DNA of 64,000 bases from Saccharibacillus nicotianae (GTDB lineage: Bacteria > Bacillota > Bacilli > Paenibacillales > Paenibacillaceae): NCBI RefSeq assembly GCF_042681745.1, contig NZ_JBHUGF010000001.1, forward strand, positions 124,001-188,000, in the 5' to 3' direction. The translations under genes and the position numbers were made by a program. The notes under the pieces were generated by a model that worked only from the letters and a program-made list of their open reading frames with translations, had not been told where the DNA came from and ran no database searches. Numbering within the stretch: the stretch's first letter is position 1; every line of letters begins with the position of its first letter. This document shows, one piece after another, positions 1 through 8,895 of the stretch.

Positions 1-336
1 CATAATCATGGCACCGATAAACATTGGAATGTCAGCGCCGACAATAACACCCATTGCAGCAATCGCACCGAGTACACCACCACGATGATCAGCTACGACT
101 TTACCACCGGTATAAGCAATCAATAAAGGAAGCAAATATTTGATCATCGGATCAACCATTGTTGCTAGTGTAGCATTAGGCCAGTAACCTGTTGGAATAA
201 ATAGAGCAGTTAGTAGACCCCAGGCGATAAAAGCACCGATATTCGGCATAATCATAGAACTTAGAAAACGTCCGAATGCTTGTACGCGATCGCGAGCACT
301 TTTTCTTTCTTTTGTAGCTGTCTGCACAGAACTCAT
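1..336 (-). CDS. mtlA: PTS mannitol transporter EIIC(B), N-terminal part (runs off window)
   Basis: Mannitol-specific phosphotransferase permease, which imports mannitol and phosphorylates it to mannitol-1-phosphate at the membrane. Only the first 112 codons are in the window. The visible protein begins MSSVQTATKERKSARDRVQ and continues with the EIIC signature region: FGRFLSSMIMPNIGAF, then hydrophobic segments, then GGKVVADHRGGVLGAIAAMG. This matches the start of MtlA-type EIIC domains. The ATG at 336 overlaps the TGA stop of mtlR as ATGA, so the two genes are probably translationally coupled. Whether an EIIB domain is fused cannot be seen here. Confidence 0.93.
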   Translation of the reverse strand, partial: MSSVQTATKERKSARDRVQAFGRFLSSMIMPNIGAFIAWGLLTALFIPTGYWPNATLATMVDPMIKYLLPLLIAYTGGKVVADHRGGVLGAIAAMGVIVGADIPMFIGAMIM

Positions 337-2459
337 AATTGTTCGACCTCCATCATATATTGTTCGATTTTGCGAGTATATAAATCTTTCATTAAGCTAG
401 AAATCTCAGCCGTTAATTCAGCGGCACTACCCGATACGACTCTAGTCACAAATCCAGGACGGTCGATCAATGATTTACTGACTTCGTTAACTGCTTCCAG
501 ATATGATTTACTGCTGTCTTTAGGAGCAAGCAAGACGATCGCGGCATAAAGATCAACCGATTGAGAAGCGGCTGATATCGGATGTGCAAATCGCATCACG
601 CCTAGAAAAAGCTTAGGAACGACAGAGGAACGACAGTGTAACAGAATCAATCCATCTTGCGAAAGAACCGTTTCACCCAATCGTTCACGTTCATGTAACT
701 CTTGCTCTAACACATGTGCTCGTTCTGTAGAAGCGGTAAAAGTTGTTGCAATCTGATGAATCAAGTCACTCACTGAAGAGGAACTGTATCCATCTCGTAT
801 CACTAATCCTTGTGTTAAATCTAAGATGCCGGTGAGTGTTTCTTTATGAGTGCTTAATGTTTCAGTTAAGCGCACACTCGGATCAAGCGATTGTTGTAAT
901 TCATGGTGAGTATGCTTAGAAGTATCTAGCTTGGATAATGTTTTACGAATATCTATAATGTCTTCTGATGAAAGTAAAGGCGATACGCGTACCATTGGAA
1001 TTAGACTATCTACTTCTACAGTTGAGATAATAATATCAGCCCGCTTTTCTAAACGAACCGCTTCCGAAGAAGAGACGACATCAATAATTTGTAATGCTGG
1101 AAATTCACGTTTGACTCGAACAGACAGCAAACTGGATGTTCCCATTCCACTAGCACAAGCGATTAATGCTTTAAATGGTTTTTTCTGAGCAGCCGCATAT
1201 TCAGACATCGCGCCGATATGCATCGCCATATAGCCAATCTCTGCTTCCGGTACTTCTTTGCCTGTAAACTGAGCCAGTAGCGTCGAACACTTACGAGCGA
1301 CTTCAAAAGTAGGGCCATATTGTTCTTTGATTTGTGCGAGCAAAGGATTACGAATATCTAGTCCTAATCGCAGTCGCTCGACCGCAGGGCCTAGATGGTT
1401 AATAAATCCAGCAAACAACTTGCTGTTTCCTTTGAGCTCGAAGCCGGTTTCACTTTCCGCCATTTTCAGTACATCTCGGGCAAGCTTGACCAGTTCAAAG
1501 CTAACATGTTCATAATACGGATCAGATTCGACGCTAAGTCTTGTTTCAGCGCCTTTGAGATGCATGGTGATATAACCCATCTCATCTTCAGGAATCACAA
1601 TATCGAAAGACTGTTCTAACTTGATCGCGAGTGTACGTGCGGTCTCAAATTCACTGAGTTGCTTGAGCTCATCCAGTATACGAGGAGCAATCGTGATGCG
1701 TTGACCTCTTCGTATACGTTCTATCGCCAGCGCTAAATGAACAGCCAGCCCGATATACGCGCTATCGGTTAATTTCATATGCATTTCACGTTCCAGATCA
1801 CTCAAGTACTGCTGAAGCTGGTTCATCATTCCATCATCAACCAGGTTCAGCAGGCGATTGCGGATATGGAATTGTACGCGTCCCGGTTGTTCTTCAGTAG
1901 GAAAACGATCACGTACTAGATGATTCAACTGGTATTCGTCTACACTTTCATAGAGAAGATGTACCAGTGCAGAGCGGATACTACTTTCTGTTCCTTCAAT
2001 ATAGACACCAAGTCCGGGTCGGCGAATCAATGTAATTTCAAAAGCTTGAAGCCATTGTTCGATACGATCCAGATCATTACTGAGTGTGCCTTCTGTGACT
2101 TTGAACTGTGAAGCAAAGGTGTATAACTTAATCGGTTCTTTGGAAAGTAGAAGTTCACTTATAATGAAGTAATGCCTTTCTTCACGGGTGTAGTCTTTCT
2201 TAGGTGTCTGTTCTTCCAGTTCTTGCTGTACAATAGCCAGATGTTCTGGACTACCTTCCAGTGCAAGCCCTGTACCCGGTTTGCGAATCAGGGTTAGCTG
2301 TCTTTGATGCAACCAGTCTTCAACGCTTGGCAATTCACGCTTGACCGTTTTCTCACTCACATCTAGATGATCGGACAAGTCCCTGATTGTAATATAGTCA
2401 CCATGAGAGGCAACCAGAAACTGTAGCATCATCGTGAGGCGAGCGGTCAGCTTCTCCAA
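333..2459 (-). CDS. mtlR: MtlR-type PTS-regulated transcriptional activator of mannitol genes
   Basis: PRD-containing DNA-binding activator of mannitol genes. Order in the ~708-residue protein: two N-terminal helix-turn-helix regions (ITIRDLSDHLDVSEKTVKREL; a second near residue 120), two PTS regulation domains with paired histidines (VHLAL, MHLKG; INHLG, MHIGA), a GatB-like EIIB domain with cysteine in CASGMGTS near residue 435, and a C-terminal mannitol-type EIIA domain with histidine in LLHCRS near residue 608. In B. subtilis MtlR the equivalent residues are targets of PTS phosphorylation. I place the start at TTG 2459 because AAAGGAGG lies about 9 bases upstream; an in-frame TTG at 2480 would put this RBS inside the gene. 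Its stop overlaps the mtlA start. Here the regulator is promoter-proximal to the permease, unlike the mtlAFD order in B. subtilis, where mtlR is elsewhere. Confidence 0.93.
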   Translation of the reverse strand: MEKLTARLTMMLQFLVASHGDYITIRDLSDHLDVSEKTVKRELPSVEDWLHQRQLTLIRKPGTGLALEGSPEHLAIVQQELEEQTPKKDYTREERHYFIISELLLSKEPIKLYTFASQFKVTEGTLSNDLDRIEQWLQAFEITLIRRPGLGVYIEGTESSIRSALVHLLYESVDEYQLNHLVRDRFPTEEQPGRVQFHIRNRLLNLVDDGMMNQLQQYLSDLEREMHMKLTDSAYIGLAVHLALAIERIRRGQRITIAPRILDELKQLSEFETARTLAIKLEQSFDIVIPEDEMGYITMHLKGAETRLSVESDPYYEHVSFELVKLARDVLKMAESETGFELKGNSKLFAGFINHLGPAVERLRLGLDIRNPLLAQIKEQYGPTFEVARKCSTLLAQFTGKEVPEAEIGYMAMHIGAMSEYAAAQKKPFKALIACASGMGTSSLLSVRVKREFPALQIIDVVSSSEAVRLEKRADIIISTVEVDSLIPMVRVSPLLSSEDIIDIRKTLSKLDTSKHTHHELQQSLDPSVRLTETLSTHKETLTGILDLTQGLVIRDGYSSSSVSDLIHQIATTFTASTERAHVLEQELHERERLGETVLSQDGLILLHCRSSVVPKLFLGVMRFAHPISAASQSVDLYAAIVLLAPKDSSKSYLEAVNEVSKSLIDRPGFVTRVVSGSAAELTAEISSLMKDLYTRKIEQYMMEVEQL

Positions 2460-2488
2460 AATCGATATCCTCCTTTCCAAAGTCCGAT

Positions 2489-2502
2489 TGAAAACGATAT
2501 CA
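2489..2502. promoter_or_regulatory. Catabolite-responsive element (cre, CcpA site)
   Basis: TGAAAACGATATCA fits the cre consensus TGWAANCGNTNWCA at every fixed position. It lies 30-43 bases upstream of the mtlR start codon, inside the expected promoter/leader region, where CcpA binding would repress the mtlR-mtlA operon when preferred sugars are present. The match is seen directly; the regulation is inferred. Confidence 0.75.
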
Positions 2503-2880
2503 TAATCGTAGAGCTAAGAAATAAGAACTATTAGTGAATACTTCAAAGTTTAAGGTTTTAACATGAAGATATCAATTGAAAGATGATACGATTTGTCCTT
2601 TGTGTATAAGGGACAAAGGTAAAGAGGGAGTAAATAAGCAGCCAAAAACGAATAATCAAAAAGGATAAATAAAAATAATGTTTTGCGATAAAGGGTGTAT
2701 AAAGTCTTACTTTTGCAAAAATAAATTCGACAAAAAATGATAAAAAATTGTTACTAAATACTAAATAATGTATAAACATAAACCGAAATAATACTTGTTG
2801 AAACACTTGAATAAAATGTAAAAAAGCCTGTCATTTTGAATATCGGAAATTGATTATAAATAGTTGATATTTATCACATA
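2503..2880. other. AT-rich intergenic region upstream of mtlR
   Basis: About 380 bases of strongly AT-rich sequence between the mtlR promoter and the amylase terminator. A possible 82-codon reading frame on the minus strand (2558-2806) has no clear ribosome-binding site and a composition expected of non-coding AT-rich DNA, so I do not call it. It presumably holds the mtlR promoter; no -35/-10 pair stands out. Confidence 0.5.
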
Positions 2881-2920
2881 AATAAAAACCTACTTTCTCA
2901 GCAGAAAGTAGGTTTTTATT
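2881..2920 (-). terminator. Intrinsic terminator of the amylase gene
   Basis: Perfect 18-base arms (AATAAAAACCTACTTTCT and its complement) around a 4-base loop. Read on the minus strand the 3' arm ends in TTTTTATT, about 35 bases after the amylase stop codon. The symmetry means it could also stop transcripts from the other side. Confidence 0.9.
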
Positions 2921-2953
2921 ATAAATTAGATATAAACAAGTGAAGATATACCT

Positions 2954-4696
2954 TTATTTCACTGCTTTTAAAATCAAAAATGCAAAAGCAGGTAGCTTTT
3001 CTTCTAATTTTCCATTATCAACTTGAACTGTAGACTGATCTAACATGTTTTCCCACTTGGATGTTTCTACATCAATACTCACTGTTACCGGTTCAGAAGA
3101 GCTGTTCATCGCAATAACAAATGTGTCTTTATCATCAGAACGCTCGTAGATCAGTCCATTATTGCCTTCTTTGGCATGCAAGAACTTAAATGTACCTTGA
3201 CGTAGAGCAGGATATTGTTTACGTAGACTAATCAATTGTTGATAAAAAGCAAACAATTCTAAATCTTGATCTTTCTCATCCCAGACCATACAACGACGGC
3301 AATCCGGATCATTTTCGCCTTCCATTCCAAATTCATCTCCATAATAGATACAAGGAGTACCACTATAGGTCATCTGGAAAGTGACGGCTAATTTCAGACG
3401 ATCTTTGTTACCTTTAGCAAGCGTCAGCGCACGCGCTGTATCATGACTGTCTAGTAGGTTAAATGATACTTCAGTTACCTGACGAGGATAGCGTGACATC
3501 TGTGTCCCAATCGCATGAGCAAACGTTAACGCATCGGTCGTATCTTCTATAAAGAAGTCAGTTACAGCATTTTTGAACGGATAATTCATCACCGCATCAA
3601 ATTGATCGCCTTGCAACCACGGAGAAGATTCATGCCAGATTTCGCCCAAAATATACACATCTGGATTGATATTTTTTACCGTTTGACGGAATTCACGCCA
3701 GAAATGATGATCGACTTCATCGGCAACATCTAAGCGCCAACCATCGATTCCAAATTCTTCGACCCAGTATCTAGCTACATTCAGTAGATACTCTTTGACT
3801 TCAGGATTTTCAGTATTTAGCTTTGGCATTAATGGCTCAAAATCAAACGTATCATATGTTGGAATCCCATCTTCGACAGCTAACGGGAATTTACGTACAT
3901 GGAACCAATCTTTATATTTAGATTGTTCACCTTTTTCCTGCACATCGACAAATGGAGCGAAGGTTTTACCGGAATGATTAAATACCGCATCAAACATCAC
4001 GCGAATCCCTTTATCATGGCAAGTGTTAATTAATTTCTTCAATGTTTCTTTATCCCCGAAATGAGGATCAAGTTCCATATAATCTTCTGTATCGTATTTA
4101 TGGTTAGTGGTCGCTTTGAAAATAGGAGTCATATAAATCGCATTGATACCTAGCTCGGTCAAATGATCTAAATGATCGATAATCCCTTGTAGATCGCCAC
4201 CGAAAAAGTTAAACCATTCCGGCTTTTCGCCCCACGGTAATGTGTCTTTCGGATTGATCGAAGGATCGCCATTAGCAAATCGTTCCGGGAAAATTTGATA
4301 AAAAACAGCGTCTTTCACCCATGCCGGTGGTGTAAATACATCGACTGGATTGATAAATGGAATATCGAATAAACGATCCATTTTCGGCTCTTCTTTGCCA
4401 AATTTATCTTCATCCATCCAAATCTCTTCATCATCATTTTTGAGAAGGAATCCGTATTTGATACGGCGGAAAGGAGGAACGACTTCACATTCCCAATAAT
4501 CGAACAAATCATCGGTGGCGAACACATGCATCTGTACGCGTTCTTTAGATTTTTCCCACATGTATTTGTCACCAGCAAGCGCCCAGACTTCTTTCACATC
4601 CTGTTTTTTGGTGCGTAGACGTAAATGAATCGTTTCACGATCATAAGGATAACCCCAATTGAGCTTGGGACGATGATAGACAGCTTCGATTAACAT
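2954..4696 (-). CDS. Intracellular GH13 alpha-glycosidase (neopullulanase / cyclomaltodextrinase / maltogenic amylase type)
   Basis: Hydrolyses alpha-1,4 (and often alpha-1,6) bonds of maltodextrins, cyclodextrins or pullulan in the cytoplasm. The 580-residue protein has no signal peptide. It starts with an N-terminal beta domain of about 120 residues, typical of the GH13_20 subfamily, then the (beta/alpha)8 barrel and a C-terminal beta domain. The catalytic triad is visible: nucleophile Asp323 in DGWRLDVADE, acid/base Glu352 in GEIWHE, and Asp419 in LLDSHDT, plus the conserved DAVFNH region near 236-241. Length fits the subfamily (580-590). An AGGAGG site precedes ATG 4696. The gene stands alone, with a strong terminator. 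Which substrate is preferred cannot be told from sequence. Confidence 0.92.
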   Translation of the reverse strand: MLIEAVYHRPKLNWGYPYDRETIHLRLRTKKQDVKEVWALAGDKYMWEKSKERVQMHVFATDDLFDYWECEVVPPFRRIKYGFLLKNDDEEIWMDEDKFGKEEPKMDRLFDIPFINPVDVFTPPAWVKDAVFYQIFPERFANGDPSINPKDTLPWGEKPEWFNFFGGDLQGIIDHLDHLTELGINAIYMTPIFKATTNHKYDTEDYMELDPHFGDKETLKKLINTCHDKGIRVMFDAVFNHSGKTFAPFVDVQEKGEQSKYKDWFHVRKFPLAVEDGIPTYDTFDFEPLMPKLNTENPEVKEYLLNVARYWVEEFGIDGWRLDVADEVDHHFWREFRQTVKNINPDVYILGEIWHESSPWLQGDQFDAVMNYPFKNAVTDFFIEDTTDALTFAHAIGTQMSRYPRQVTEVSFNLLDSHDTARALTLAKGNKDRLKLAVTFQMTYSGTPCIYYGDEFGMEGENDPDCRRCMVWDEKDQDLELFAFYQQLISLRKQYPALRQGTFKFLHAKEGNNGLIYERSDDKDTFVIAMNSSSEPVTVSIDVETSKWENMLDQSTVQVDNGKLEEKLPAFAFLILKAVK

Positions 4697-4835
4697 AGAT
4701 GTTCCTCCTACTAAGATATGTATTAGACTACGTATGGTCTATCGATTTATACCCTAAAAAGAATTATAGGAACCAACTAGAAAGCGTCTTGATCAACAGA
4801 TAATTGTAGATCGTTTGACAGAATTGAGATAAAGA

Positions 4836-4883
4836 CAAAAAAGGTTACAATAACAAGCTATACCTAAGCTTATTATCGTAACC
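4836..4883 (-). terminator. Intrinsic terminator of the CoA-transferase gene
   Basis: Read on the minus strand: a 17-18 base stem (GGTTACGATAATAAGCTT paired with its near complement, with G-U pairs), a 5-6 base loop, then TTTTTTG. It lies about 100 bases after the stop codon at 4981. Confidence 0.85.
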
Positions 4884-4980
4884 CAATTGCTGAAGTTCAA
4901 AGATTATTTTAGATTAGTCATTATTATTGATAAAGGATACTTCTATTTATTTGTATAGAATCAATAAATCAAAAAGAATG

Positions 4981-6504
4981 TTACATATTTTTCGGTAACC
5001 ACTCGGGGCGATTAGATCCTCTTGGTACCAGTACAGTGTTGTAATGTCCTGGTGTTTCAGACATTTGTACTTGATCGGTCACTCCTTGATAATCTCCACA
5101 GATCGTTTCTGCTGTAAATAAGTCAGGATCAAGATACAGATGTTCGTCAGAAGAACCTGCTGTCGCATAAGCATAATCTTTATCGAAAATACCCATCGAC
5201 ATTAACCATAATGATACACGACTGAGTGAAATGTGTACTTTATAACTGCCGCCTTCTTCGGCACGTCTTGCTAGAGCCGCCATCGCGCCAGCCGCCGCAA
5301 GCCATGAAATAATATAGTCATTCACTACTAGAATAGCGGGTAATTGTGGTTTCTCCGGTGTTCCTTCAAGACACATAACGCCTGTCACCGTTCCTGCGGT
5401 CTGATCGAATCCAACTCGATCTGCCCAGACACCTTCTTCGCCATGAAGAGAAACAGATACATGAATAATACCTGGTCGAATAGCAGCAGTTTGTTGTGGA
5501 TCGAGTTCAAAACGATTCAGATATGAAGGTCTACGATTCGCAAAAAAGATATCTGCATCTTGTAACAATTCTTGCATTTTGGCATGACCTTGTGGTTCGC
5601 CGATCTCTAACGTAGAAGAACGCATACCTACACTAGATGTGTAGTAAGTGGTATCGACTTCCCAATCGGATGGACGCCAGATATTGAGTACATCTGCTCC
5701 TTGTAGCGCCAGTGCCCGTCCTATACCTGCTCCAGCGATCACATGTCCCATGCCTAGCGCACGTATACCTTCCAGTGGAGAAGATACGCCTTGCGATAAT
5801 GGTTCTGGATCACTTTCACCGATTTTTTCAATTTGAATAAGTGGTAATTTGGCAACATCGGCAAATGTAGGTTCTTCGATAAATTCTTCTAATGTACGTG
5901 CCATCGGCATAACTACGCCTACTTTGGCAGCAGCATCTTCCAAATCTTTGGCATTCCATGTAGAGATGGCTTTAGCGACAGCTTCCGGTGTATCGGCGCA
6001 ATCTAATAATTTAAGTGTATTGATTTTGAGTTTAGGATAAGGTTCCAGTGGCATCACCCAGCGATGATCTTTCGTTTCGTAAAAGCCAAATTTGAGCGCT
6101 TGACTAGGATCAGAAGGACTAGCAGGTGAATATCCGTTTAATTTTTCCCATTTACGATCATAGAAAGGGGATAATCGATGTAGAATTTTACGCAAATCTA
6201 GTGAAATATCTTGTCCTTTACCACCACGAAGTCGCCATAGATTAGCAGCGGCTACAGATTTGGCAACCATTCCAATTCCTGCGGAACTTGCAAGGCGGAG
6301 AACACTAGGTACAATTGGGTCTTTGCCTGTAAATGAAATTTCTCCGCCGCTATCTGCGGAAGATAATCCGATATCTTGTAATACGTTTTCCAATTCTGCA
6401 TGAATATCAAAATCAGTAGTCGTTACACGATTACGCTGAGCATCTAAAATCCGTTGTTTGATTTGATCGATTGTGTTCATTTCGATATTAGTTGAATTAC
6501 TCAT
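4981..6504 (-). CDS. CaiB/BaiF family (family III) CoA-transferase
   Basis: Predicted to move a CoA moiety between carboxylic acids. Of 507 residues, the second half shows the family III pattern: PLEGIRALGMGHVIAGAGIGRALALQGADVLNIWRP resembles the nucleotide-binding start of CaiB-like proteins, and WADRVGFDQTAG holds the aspartate position that carries the acyl group in family III enzymes (Asp169 in formyl-CoA transferase). The first half looks like a second, degenerate CoA-transferase half, as in double-length family members. I chose ATG 6504 because GGAGTG lies 7 bases upstream; an upstream ATG at 6702 adds a hydrophobic unlikely extension with no RBS. It is monocistronic, so the substrate cannot be guessed from neighbours. 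Confidence 0.85.
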   Translation of the reverse strand: MSNSTNIEMNTIDQIKQRILDAQRNRVTTTDFDIHAELENVLQDIGLSSADSGGEISFTGKDPIVPSVLRLASSAGIGMVAKSVAAANLWRLRGGKGQDISLDLRKILHRLSPFYDRKWEKLNGYSPASPSDPSQALKFGFYETKDHRWVMPLEPYPKLKINTLKLLDCADTPEAVAKAISTWNAKDLEDAAAKVGVVMPMARTLEEFIEEPTFADVAKLPLIQIEKIGESDPEPLSQGVSSPLEGIRALGMGHVIAGAGIGRALALQGADVLNIWRPSDWEVDTTYYTSSVGMRSSTLEIGEPQGHAKMQELLQDADIFFANRRPSYLNRFELDPQQTAAIRPGIIHVSVSLHGEEGVWADRVGFDQTAGTVTGVMCLEGTPEKPQLPAILVVNDYIISWLAAAGAMAALARRAEEGGSYKVHISLSRVSLWLMSMGIFDKDYAYATAGSSDEHLYLDPDLFTAETICGDYQGVTDQVQMSETPGHYNTVLVPRGSNRPEWLPKNM

Positions 6505-6827
6505 TGCTTTCACTCCATCCATAAGTAAATGTATACATATAATTATAAACTTACCCAAAGAAGGACTCAATAACCAGCATAGTGTGAAATGGGGACAAAG
6601 CCACACATAGTCAGTAAATGTGTATAAAGTGTAATTTAAGTTATTTAATTCCGCTTTTAATTTCATTTGTGGAACGTAGTACATATTCGAAAAGCTTATC
6701 AATAATTATTGATAAGCTTTTAATAACTTTTATTCTGAAATTCAGTTTATACATTTGTAAATACAAATTAAGAATATAGATGCACGAAACTAAAAAATGA
6801 AATTCTATAAAACTAGTAAAGGATGGA
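6505..6827. other. Divergent intergenic region with palindrome
   Basis: AT-rich, 323 bases, between the minus-strand CoA-transferase and the plus-strand small membrane protein. Both genes start here, so promoters in both directions are expected. The only clear structure is the 32-base palindrome listed separately. Confidence 0.5.
6690..6721. repeat. Perfect 32-base palindrome
   Basis: Arms AAAAGCTTATCAAT and ATTGATAAGCTTTT around AATT, itself palindromic, so all 32 bases are self-complementary. It lies between two divergent genes, where a terminator has no obvious client. On the plus strand it is followed by TAATAACTTTT, a weak T tract. It could be a left-over terminator or a dimeric protein binding site. 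Confidence 0.8.
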
Positions 6828-7262
6828 ATGACATTGAATTTTTTAAATAAAAAAAGATCAAAATGGTTATTAGCTATAATTTTTTTGTTAGTATTTATGC
6901 TTGCATTGGTACTCTCTTTTTTTAAAAGTGGTGGTATTGATAGGTGGAATAAGCCTGATACTCAACAGCAATATTATTTAGGTACTATTACTAAAATTGA
7001 AGAAAAAAATAATAGGATTGATGGGGAAGTTGTTTTATATGAAATCATATTAGATAATAAAACAATGCACTCTGTTTCTAAAAACTCAAAGTTTTATAAA
7101 ATGATAGACAATTATGCTCAAAATGATAAAACATTAGGCTATACAAAGGTTCGAGAAGAAACAACCTTATCTAATATATCTGTAGGTGAGAAAGTTGAAT
7201 TATGGAAAAGACAATTGAATAATCATTTATCTGAAATATACGAATTAACAGTTTTAGAATAA
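6828..7262 (+). CDS. Small membrane-anchored protein of unknown function
   Basis: I do not recognise this 144-residue protein. The N-terminus is basic (KKRSKW) followed by one long hydrophobic segment (about residues 14-34, LLAIIFLLVFMLALVLSFF), then a polar, charged tail that would lie outside the membrane. The tail reads like a small beta-rich domain (TQQQYYLGTITKIEEKN; DGEVVLYEIIL). AAAGGA precedes ATG 6828. The coding sequence is far more AT-rich than its neighbours and uses AAT/AAA/TTA heavily, which suggests recent acquisition or weak selection on codon use. It has its own terminator. Confidence 0.7.
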   Translation: MTLNFLNKKRSKWLLAIIFLLVFMLALVLSFFKSGGIDRWNKPDTQQQYYLGTITKIEEKNNRIDGEVVLYEIILDNKTMHSVSKNSKFYKMIDNYAQNDKTLGYTKVREETTLSNISVGEKVELWKRQLNNHLSEIYELTVLE

Positions 7263-7263
7263 A

Positions 7264-7298
7264 TAAAAACCCTATGCAATTGCACAGGGTTTTTATTT
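7264..7298. terminator. Bidirectional intrinsic terminator
   Basis: Stem ATAAAAACCCTATGCAA / TTGCACAGGGTTTTTAT directly after the stop of the small membrane protein. A and T tracts on both sides allow it to serve both that gene and the converging aldehyde dehydrogenase gene. Confidence 0.88.
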
Positions 7299-7333
7299 AT
7301 TCCTATATTAGTCTTTATTTTAAAATCATTCTC

Positions 7334-8635
7334 TTATGAATTACGTTTTAGAATACTTTTGTGATGAGAGAATAATTCAAAGCTTTGTTGTCCATGATAG
7401 GAACCCATACCACTGTCACCAACACCGCCGAAAGGTAGGTAGTGTGAAGTCATATGAGATAATGTTTCGTTAACACAACCGCCACCGAAAGACACAGTAT
7501 TGAATACTTGATCTTGTACTTCTTCATCATTGGTGAATAAGTATAGAGCAAGTGGTTTAGGGCGATTGGTGATTTCGTCTAAAATAGGATTAAGATCGTT
7601 GTATTCAATCACAGGCAAGATCGGTCCGAAGATTTCTTCTTGCATCACCGGTGAACTCCAATCCACATTACCTAATAGTGTAGGTTCAATGACCAATTGC
7701 TCACGAATCGAACGACCACCGATTAAGAACTCACCATCTTCCAAAAATTTCGCTAATCGATCAAAGTTACGTTGGTTCACGATATGCGGGAAGTTTGGAT
7801 TTTGCGTCGCATTTTCTGTATATTTATCGTTGATTTCTGCTTGTAATAACGAAATAAATTCTTCACGTACATCTTCATGTACTAATAGATAATCAGGTGC
7901 TACACATGTTTGTCCTGCATTCAAAAATTTACCACGAGCAAGTCGTTGAGCTGCAACTTGTAAGTTCGCATCTTTGTGAACGATACTTGGGCTTTTACCG
8001 CCTAATTCCAATGTCACTGGAGTTAAATGTTCTGCTGCTGCTCTCATCACCACTTTACCAACCCCTGTACTACCTGTGAAAAAGATATAATCGAATTTCT
8101 CTTTGAGCAATGCTGTACTTGTCTCAACTTCGCCTTCCATAACAGCAATATACTCGCTAGGGAATGTATCTGCGATCAATTCAGCAGTTACTTTAGATAC
8201 CGCAGGTGTTAATTCAGAAGGTTTGATCACTGCACTATTACCGGCTGCCATCGCACCAACCAACGGGCCAAATGCTAATTGGAAAGGATAATTCCAGGGA
8301 GCGATAATTAACGCTACACCATAAGGTTCTGGATGAATAAAGCTTTTCGAATCTGGCAAAGTAGAAGCAGTAGGTACTTTGCGTGGTGCTGCCCATTGTT
8401 CTAAATGTTCTAACGTAAAGTCGATTTCGCCCAAAACGATACGAATTTCAGAACCGAAAGCTTCAGGCTCCGATTTGTTCAAGTCGCTTTTTAAAGCATC
8501 CAAAATCGGTTGATGGAATTTCTCGATCGCTTTTTTAAGACGATTTAGAGCTTGAATACGGAATGTTACATCTTTGGTGTTACCTGTATTGAAAAATTGT
8601 CGTTGTTGTTGAACTAACTCATGTGCTGTTGTCAT
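7334..8635 (-). CDS. NAD(P)-dependent aldehyde dehydrogenase (class 3 / YwdH-like)
   Basis: Oxidises an aldehyde to the carboxylate. At 433 residues it matches the short class 3 / fatty-aldehyde-type enzymes (YwdH in B. subtilis), not the ~490-residue type. Visible motifs: APWNYPF, KPSE cofactor region near 138-141, FTGSTGVGK, general base Glu210 in LELGGKSP and catalytic Cys244 in GQTC. I choose ATG 8635 because AAGGAG sits 8-9 bases upstream; an ATG at 8677 adds 14 residues containing that RBS. The divergent TetR-type gene 260 bases away is a likely regulator. The true substrate is unknown. Confidence 0.93.
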   Translation of the reverse strand: MTTAHELVQQQRQFFNTGNTKDVTFRIQALNRLKKAIEKFHQPILDALKSDLNKSEPEAFGSEIRIVLGEIDFTLEHLEQWAAPRKVPTASTLPDSKSFIHPEPYGVALIIAPWNYPFQLAFGPLVGAMAAGNSAVIKPSELTPAVSKVTAELIADTFPSEYIAVMEGEVETSTALLKEKFDYIFFTGSTGVGKVVMRAAAEHLTPVTLELGGKSPSIVHKDANLQVAAQRLARGKFLNAGQTCVAPDYLLVHEDVREEFISLLQAEINDKYTENATQNPNFPHIVNQRNFDRLAKFLEDGEFLIGGRSIREQLVIEPTLLGNVDWSSPVMQEEIFGPILPVIEYNDLNPILDEITNRPKPLALYLFTNDEEVQDQVFNTVSFGGGCVNETLSHMTSHYLPFGGVGDSGMGSYHGQQSFELFSHHKSILKRNS

Positions 8636-8895
8636 GTGTAAAACTCCTTTTGATATCTGTTTTTTTATAATAGACAAATCTGATTAGCTTAATATATATG
8701 AATAAATTGTCATATTAAATTGTGATAAATTGAATTATACGCTATTGATCACATAGTTACAATAACCAAACTGTATCAAGGTGTGGCAAAAGCGACATCT
8801 GTGCATAAAGTGGGTAATAAGATAGAACAGATAGATTATGATCAAAATTATCCATAAACATCCAACCCACCCTAACAGTAGAAGGAGGAATTAGG

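Noticed and set aside
2558..2806. 82-codon reading frame on the minus strand upstream of mtlR
   Set aside because: No ribosome-binding site, residue make-up of random AT-rich DNA (Phe, Leu, Ile, Tyr), and no domain; treated as non-coding.
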